DNA of 64,000 bases from Bradyrhizobium campsiandrae (GTDB taxonomy: Bacteria > Pseudomonadota > Alphaproteobacteria > Rhizobiales > Xanthobacteraceae). Position numbers and translations under genes: made by a program. Shown piece after piece: positions 61,596 to 64,000 of the stretch (position 1 is its first letter; each line of letters starts with the position of its first letter). Under the pieces are notes generated by a model. It was given only the letters and a program-made list of their open reading frames with translations. It was not told the origin of the DNA and ran no database searches. The stretch is from the NCBI RefSeq assembly GCF_014529705.1, contig NZ_JAANIH010000010.1, forward strand, positions 62,001 through 126,000, written 5' to 3'.

Positions 61596-61907
61596 TCATC
61601 TTGCCGCACGAGCATCCCTGATGTCCGCGCGGCGTCCGGCCGTGGGGCTACCCTGCTGGTGCAGCAATTTCAGCGGATCTATACCCGCTCGCTCGGCTAT
61701 GAGTTCGATGTAGTCGAGGCTGGGATTGGCCGCCGACGTCATCAAGTGGAAATAGCTCGATCGCGGAATCCCAAGCCGCTCCGCAAATTCTCGTCGGCTG
61801 AGGCCGGAACCCACTCGGAGCTCTTCCAGCCCCGCCTGAAACGCGCGGCGTAGGGTGCTGCCTTCCGCCGCGTGAGCTGCCTTTCGGCGACATTGCTTTT
61901 CACCCAT
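61596..61907 (-). CDS. XRE-family HTH regulator, second
   Basis: 103 residues from ATG 61907 (MGEKQCRRKAAHAAEGSTLRRAFQAGLEELRVGSGLSRREFAERLGIPRSSYFHLMTSAANPSLDYIELIAERAGIDPLKLLHQQGSPTAGRRADIRDARAAR). The HTH core is GLSRREFAERLGIPRSSYFHLMTSAANPSLDYIELIAERAGIDPLKLL. It shares the same strand with the first regulator, about 110 bases upstream of it. An imperfect palindrome (GTCCA...TGGAC near 61542-61557) lies between them and is a possible operator. Confidence 0.8.
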   Translation of the reverse strand: MGEKQCRRKAAHAAEGSTLRRAFQAGLEELRVGSGLSRREFAERLGIPRSSYFHLMTSAANPSLDYIELIAERAGIDPLKLLHQQGSPTAGRRADIRDARAAR

Positions 61908-62036
61908 CGCTCATCCTCGCACTTCCCTACGCGGATCGGGTCGTCCGTCGCACAACTGAAGCCCACACATTGGACGGCTTGCCAACATTCAATATAATAG
62001 ACGGATTCGATTCAACCAGGAGAGGTGCGTTCGGAC

Positions 62037-62118
62037 AAAGAAAAACCCGGCAGAGCCGGGTCTCTCGAGAGGATGAGCGGGCGGGCGACGCCAATCGCCA
62101 ACAATGCCCCGAATGCAT
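62037..62118 (-). ncRNA. Antisense RNA upstream of the second repC
   Basis: On the minus strand TTGAAC (62148-62153) and TAAAAT (62125-62130) are separated by exactly 17 bases, a strong sigma-70 promoter. The transcript would run from about 62118 to a perfect ACCCGGC/GCCGGGT stem (62045-62061) followed by a TTTTTCTTT run, a clear intrinsic terminator, near 62037. Its place, antisense and just before repC, is that of the repABC counter-transcribed RNA. Confidence 0.75.
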
Positions 62119-62222
62119 GGAGGCATTTTAGCCCGCGCCGTCCGACAGTTCAAGAGGCCTGCGTTTTCACGCCACGGTCTTTGTTTGCCCCGCGCACTCG
62201 CAAGGAGAGGACGCGAAAGCAG

Positions 62223-63455
62223 ATGCTCGGCCAGAATCCCATGACGCCGTTTGGACGGCGACCACTATCGCTCGGCTCGATAAAGGCGCAGCGCGACGTT
62301 CGAGAATGTCCCAGCGGGAAACCCGTCCACAAATGGCAGGTGTTCCGGCATATCTGCGAAGCGCGCGCATCATTCGCCATTTCTGACCGCACGCTCGTGG
62401 TCTTGAATGCGTTGCTCTCGTTTCATCCTGACACGGTGTTGACCGCCGGCGCGGCCGATCTGGTCGTATTCCCGTCGAATCGCTTCCTAGCGCTGCGCGC
62501 TCACGGGATGGCGGGCTCGACTTTGCGGCGCCATCTAGCAACGCTTGTCGACGCAGGACTCGTGCTGCGGCGCGACAGCCCGAACGGCAAACGCTACGCG
62601 CGCAAGTCGACTTCCGGCGACATTGAGCAGGCCTTCGGTTTTGATCTCGGGCCGATCGTGACGCGGGCCGAGGAATTTGCCGCTTTGGCCGAGGCTGCTA
62701 TCGCCAAACGGCACGCGCTCGTCATGCTTCGAGAGCGGATCACCCTGGTGCGGCGTGACATCGCCAAGATGATCGCCACTGGCGTGGAGCAAGAAGTCGC
62801 CTGCGACTGGGTATCCTATCACCGGACCTTCCGTGACCTCATGGCACGCCTTCCGCGCGTCCCGACATACGAAATCCTTGAACCAATCCTCGTCGACCTG
62901 ACCTGCCTGGCAGCGACGATTGTCGACGTCCTGGAACGACACCTTGATCCGATCAAGGCCGGCCCGCCAAATCCGTGCGTCGATCAGATTCAGACTTCAC
63001 CCGCTCAAGGTCCGAGACCATCTGATCCTGACCTAAACCCACATGCGCCGCATGCAGGCAACGCCGAGCGGTCCGGTTCGGCCGGTGCAATTCCGATTCG
63101 CATGGTGGTCGAAGTCTGTCCCGATATCGTCGACTACGCGCGCGGCGGCATTCGCACCTCACAGGATCTCATCTCCACAGCATCAACCGTGCGTCCCATG
63201 CTCGGCATTAGTCCCAGCGCATGGGAAGAGGCCTGCAATGCCATGGGCGACGGACAGGCGAGCGTGGTGTTGGCCGCTATTCTACAACGTGGCGCGGCCA
63301 TCAAGAGCCCTGGAGGCTATCTCAGGATCCTGGCCCGCCGCGCCACAACTGGAGAATTCTCGGTCTGGCCGATGCTGCTGGCGCTCCGCCGACAAGGGCA
63401 TGCGGCCCGTGATCGGGAGTACCTCCCGTCTTCCCTCCCGGAAGATTGCTCGTAA
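62223..63455 (+). CDS. repC: Second, solo RepC initiator
   Basis: 410 residues from ATG 62223 (MLGQNPMTPFGRRPLSLGSIKAQRDV), behind AAGGAGAGG (62202-62210); ATG 62241 is a second option, and the longer open frame upstream overlaps the antisense RNA and is rejected. It aligns with RepC of the repABC operon throughout: GKPVHKWQVFRHICEARASFAISDRTLVVLNALLSFHPDTVLT, VFPSNRFLALRAHGMAGSTLRRHLATLVDAGLVLRRDSPNGKRYARKS, and CPDIVDYARGGIRTSQDLISTASTVRPMLGISPSAWEEACNAMGDGQASVVLAAILQRGAAIKSPGGYLRIL. No repA or repB is beside it. The mid-gene linker is not noticeably A+T-rich. Confidence 0.92.
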   Translation: MLGQNPMTPFGRRPLSLGSIKAQRDVRECPSGKPVHKWQVFRHICEARASFAISDRTLVVLNALLSFHPDTVLTAGAADLVVFPSNRFLALRAHGMAGSTLRRHLATLVDAGLVLRRDSPNGKRYARKSTSGDIEQAFGFDLGPIVTRAEEFAALAEAAIAKRHALVMLRERITLVRRDIAKMIATGVEQEVACDWVSYHRTFRDLMARLPRVPTYEILEPILVDLTCLAATIVDVLERHLDPIKAGPPNPCVDQIQTSPAQGPRPSDPDLNPHAPHAGNAERSGSAGAIPIRMVVEVCPDIVDYARGGIRTSQDLISTASTVRPMLGISPSAWEEACNAMGDGQASVVLAAILQRGAAIKSPGGYLRILARRATTGEFSVWPMLLALRRQGHAARDREYLPSSLPEDCS

Positions 63456-63546
63456 GAGTGATCCTGTTTGTCCAACTCCCATAATTTCGGGGCGTCGCGT
63501 TGTGACAACGTCTTGCTGGAACCCGGCGCCGGTGAGGACGTATTCG

Positions 63547-63963
63547 TCAAGTTTCTCGCGTCGGCGGAAGACGCCCGGTTCGTTTGAGGTGGTCGTACAG
63601 AATGCGATCGATGATCCGAAGCGGATGTGTCCGTTCCTCCGCGGCGATTTGACGGACGACAAGGTCGATCGCGTCGGGCAACCGCAACGCATAAGGCCGA
63701 GACGACGACCGCTCGCCGTAGGCGTCGAAAGGGTTTCGATCCCGGGCTTTCTGAGGGCGCGGCTGCTTTCGCGGGAATGTAGTATCTGTCGGGGCGGAGT
63801 GCGGGGAGGGTGTGACGACCAGATCTTCATATGCCGGCGTCACGACAACCGGCTTGGCCGCGGGTGCATCTGTCGTGGACGAATTGACCCGATGGGCGCG
63901 AAACGCGTCGCGGGGCAGCGGAGGGCGATCTGGCTTTTGTGCAGAGGCGGCGGGATCCGTCAT
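63547..63963 (-). CDS. Unknown protein, possible ribbon-helix-helix end
   Basis: 138 residues from ATG 63963 (MTDPAASAQKPDRPPLPRDAFRAHRVNSSTTDAPAAKPVVV). The first 80 residues are a Pro/Ala-rich, basic linker. The last 50 (YALRLPDAIDLVVRQIAAEERTHPLRIIDRILYDHLKRTGRLPPTRET) have the shape of a ribbon-helix-helix: YALRLP strand then two helices. It converges on the solo repC and might be a DNA-binding accessory, but the assignment is weak. Confidence 0.55.
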   Translation of the reverse strand: MTDPAASAQKPDRPPLPRDAFRAHRVNSSTTDAPAAKPVVVTPAYEDLVVTPSPHSAPTDTTFPRKQPRPQKARDRNPFDAYGERSSSRPYALRLPDAIDLVVRQIAAEERTHPLRIIDRILYDHLKRTGRLPPTRET

Positions 63964-64000
63964 GTGTCACTATCGTCCTGGCCGGCGCCCTGGCTTGCCG

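Noticed and set aside
1..64000. CRISPR array
   Set aside because: No regularly spaced direct repeats were seen in any gene-free stretch.

Overview
The window is high-GC, alphaproteobacterial DNA, most likely part of a large plasmid or secondary replicon of a Hyphomicrobiales (rhizobial/methylobacterial-type) bacterium. The case rests on a complete repABC replication/partition operon with two 16-bp parS-type palindromes just upstream and an antisense RNA between repB and repC, on a second repC with its own antisense RNA, on alphaproteobacterial direct-repeat LexA boxes (GAAC-N7-GAAC and GTTC-N7-GTTC), and on the usual accessory set of such plasmids (ArdC, DUF736, DUF1419, DUF1403/ScpB, a giant methylase-helicase, many tyrosine recombinases). 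No relaxase, type IV secretion gene, rRNA or complete tRNA is seen.

Layout. 1-11.4 kb: plasmid housekeeping block (partial gene, DUF1419, methylase-helicase, ParB-like protein, unknown genes), all on the plus strand. 11.7-18.8 kb: an ardC gene split inside its HExxH zinc-site codons by a 6.1-kb recombinase-in-trio (RIT) element with 93-bp inverted ends; its cargo is a LysR regulator, a divergent ABM-like gene with an in-frame TAG in its signal peptide, and a decayed serine-recombinase end abutting a tRNA 3' fragment. 18.9-19.5 kb: RelB/RelE-type toxin-antitoxin. 19.7-30.6 kb: DNA damage and mutagenesis island (imuA-imuB-dnaE2, DUF3606, ligD, xthA, two divergent SRAP genes, dinB) with LexA boxes before imuA and between the SRAP genes. 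31-37.5 kb: small proteins, DUF736 and a decayed copy of it, a WGR protein, a secreted thermonuclease, Hsp20 behind a heat-shock-type promoter and a ROSE-like leader, and a quinone reductase with a divergent LysR.

37.7-47.6 kb: a defence and nuclease island: a YhaN/YhaO (SbcC/SbcD-like) pair, a retron whose reverse transcriptase is fused to a TOPRIM domain (with a recognisable a1/a2-flanked ncRNA), and a Gabija pair gajA-gajB. 47.7-52.7 kb: scpB and DUF1403, then a tyrosine recombinase and a two-gene cassette (unknown protein plus a protein with a degenerate IrrE-like C-terminus) lying between two dif-like sites of the same architecture. 52.8-56.3 kb: unknown gene, Phd/VapC toxin-antitoxin, unknown gene, second integrase. 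56.3-64 kb: parS sites, repABC, ssb, two XRE regulators, solo repC with antisense RNA, and a gene with a possible ribbon-helix-helix end.

Taken together: repABC and the toxin-antitoxin pairs would keep the replicon; the ImuABC/DinB/SRAP/LigD/XthA genes would give SOS-inducible damage tolerance; and the retron, Gabija and possibly YhaON would protect against phage. All functional statements are inferences from sequence motifs read by eye.
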